Shown here: positions 62,801 through 64,000 of the stretch, piece by piece | How the letters are laid out: each line of letters opens with the position of its first letter | How positions within the stretch are numbered: the stretch's first letter is position 1 | Origin: Liolophura sinensis | Taxonomy: Eukaryota; Mollusca; Polyplacophora; Chitonida; Chitonidae | DNA length: 64,000 bases | Assembly: GCF_032854445.1 (NCBI RefSeq) | Contig: NW_027017954.1 | Coordinates: forward strand, 620,001 to 684,000 | Reading direction: 5' to 3' | Position numbers and translations under genes: made by a program | Notes under the pieces: model-generated | Database searches by the model: none | What the model was told of the DNA's origin: nothing | What the model saw: only the letters and a program-made list of their open reading frames with translations

Positions 62801-64000
62801 GGATGCTTTTGTTGACAAATGCTCTTTAGGATTTCAAGTTTTCTTATAATATTAATTTTGATACCTTTTAATTTACTGTTGTATTATCTGGTATTATTCC
62901 TGCATAAACCATGATTCTGCTGGTGGACTAAGTGTTCCCAAGGCCATGCTTTTGGCATCAGTGCATAAAATGTTTACCTAATTGTGGCTATTAAAATAAA
63001 GCCATGGTGCTGGGCGGGTGAGGGGGGCATTCACATGAACAGTTAGAATCACACCCTAGGGTATTTCAACCGTTTTGTGTCACCATTTGCCAATTATCAC
63101 AAAGTGGCAGTCGTCAATCAGTGGCAGTGGCCTTTGTTAATTAGTTGGACAGTCTTCAATTTATGTTTACGCAATTTTCATTTTGGATATTTTTAAATTG
63201 TATTTGTTTTGATAACACTTTTTGTATCGATTGACAGAGGCATTACTTATGGATAACAATAAGTAAAAACTTTTTGTATCAGTAATTAAACTTATTACTT
63301 TGATTTCCATTGCGTCTTTACTGTGCTGTGTTTGTTTGTGAGTTAGCTGCTCTGGTTTTAAAAAGCGGTGGATTTTACATTTTTCCCATTGTATATACGT
63401 GTGATTGTGGTTTGTGTGCTCTCCGACGTCCACTTGTTTGTAAAGTAAGCAAACGGACGATGGCTGGATTGTTTAGCGATTTGAAGTAACTGTGCAGGTA
63501 TACTTTTTGCACTATAATAAAACATACGAGGTATTCTTTTAACACTACTTATCTCGATTTGACAGCTCCTGATATCCTATCCCAGAAAATAAACTATCTC
63601 TATAAAGGCAAATTACGCAGCCAAAATTTCGTGTAAGGCTTGCACTAAACTGTAGTGTAGCGGGCCTTGTAGAGAGGAGGTGTATCGTACGCAGATATAT
63701 AGTGTAAGCAGCAGTCTACGCTCAAATGCAGTATTAGCGACAGCCATACCACGCTGTAGCGAAGAAAAGTGACTACACTGGGCAATGATGTAGACATTAG
63801 GTCAAATGTCCTGCACCATGAAATGGGGGTGGTCTAATACTGCCAAAGGCACCAAAGTTTTCCAGATACAAGCTCTCAATATATTCCACCATGTACTCTA
63901 CATCGAAATCAATCTTCTATCTCTCGGGTATCGCCATTTCCTGATAGCTACGAAATACAGTTCATTTATAAACTCTGTCAAAAAAGAAACGCGACCCCTG
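59835..64000. other. 3' flank of gene 2, paralogous to 24.4-26.3 kb
   Basis: 59940-63140 keeps the order of 24540-26340 with extra sequence at about 60325-60690 and 60830-61768. An AATAAA at 62013-62018 is conserved with the other copy. No exon is recognised, including no phosphatase domain. 63150-64000 is unremarkable. Confidence 0.65.
62125..62300 (+). mobile_element. SINE-A, 3'-truncated, with target-site duplication
   Basis: It starts GGGCCTCCGTGGCTCAGTAG and runs through GTACGTGGGCAGGTCTGC and GGGCTCTGCCCGGTTTCC, then ends in a GAGAGAAAGAGAGAAAG tract. Flanks are GTCATCTGTTCA (62112-62123) and GTCATCTGTTGA (62316-62327). The paralogous site at about 25421-25434 is empty. Confidence 0.85.

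Noticed and set aside
59835-64000. Phosphatase exons after gene 2
   Set aside because: Looked for WPD, HCSAG, DFW and YANF-type segments in all frames by eye and found none, so gene 2 is taken to end at 59834.

Overview
The window is animal nuclear DNA: short coding exons with GT-AG introns, a low gene density, and many dispersed tRNA-derived SINEs, foldback elements and minisatellites. The gene families (a tandem-domain receptor tyrosine phosphatase; a fucolectin-like FTP domain combined with many 8-cysteine EGF-like repeats) and the SINE types point to a lophotrochozoan, most likely a mollusc. That assignment is inferred from family knowledge, not from a search. All recognised genes are on the + strand.

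Gene 1 (291-17038, running in from the left edge) is the 3' part of a receptor-type protein tyrosine phosphatase. Twelve exons join in frame into about 492 residues. D1 is canonical (WPD loop, HCSAGIGRTG) and D2 looks dead (no WPD; HCRDGVTKSG, with Lys where the P-loop Arg belongs). The extracellular part, membrane segment and start of D1 lie upstream of the window.

21.9-26.3 kb holds a truncated, partly broken copy of the 3' end of a second receptor: one ruined EGF exon, an intact membrane-span exon and two tail exons. From 26.3 to 40.7 kb come two diverged copies of a 3.4-4.6 kb block. Each contains a signal-peptide exon, intact in the first and frameshifted in the second. A minisatellite and SINEs follow.

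Gene 2 (40968-59834; possible signal exon at 28326) is a receptor with an EGF-like exon, a two-exon FTP/fucolectin domain, six further EGF-like exons, a membrane span and a short tail with three clustered tyrosines ending in a stop. It has no phosphatase domain. With the signal exon, 12 exons sum to 1740 bases, exactly 580 codons. A decayed Ty3/gypsy-type retrotransposon with integrase placed before reverse transcriptase lies in its ninth intron (counting the signal exon). 59.8-64 kb is non-coding and largely paralogous to 24.4-26.3 kb.

The most unusual pattern is that minisatellites start exactly at splice sites. Three arrays (73-, 63- and 79-bp units) begin with the last bases of a coding exon plus its 5' splice donor. 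A fourth short array (57 bp) duplicates a 3' splice acceptor. These arrays therefore multiply splice signals inside introns of both receptor genes. A second notable case is an apparent intron loss in the gene 2 tail by deletion between two CCACGT repeats, visible by comparison with the partial copy.
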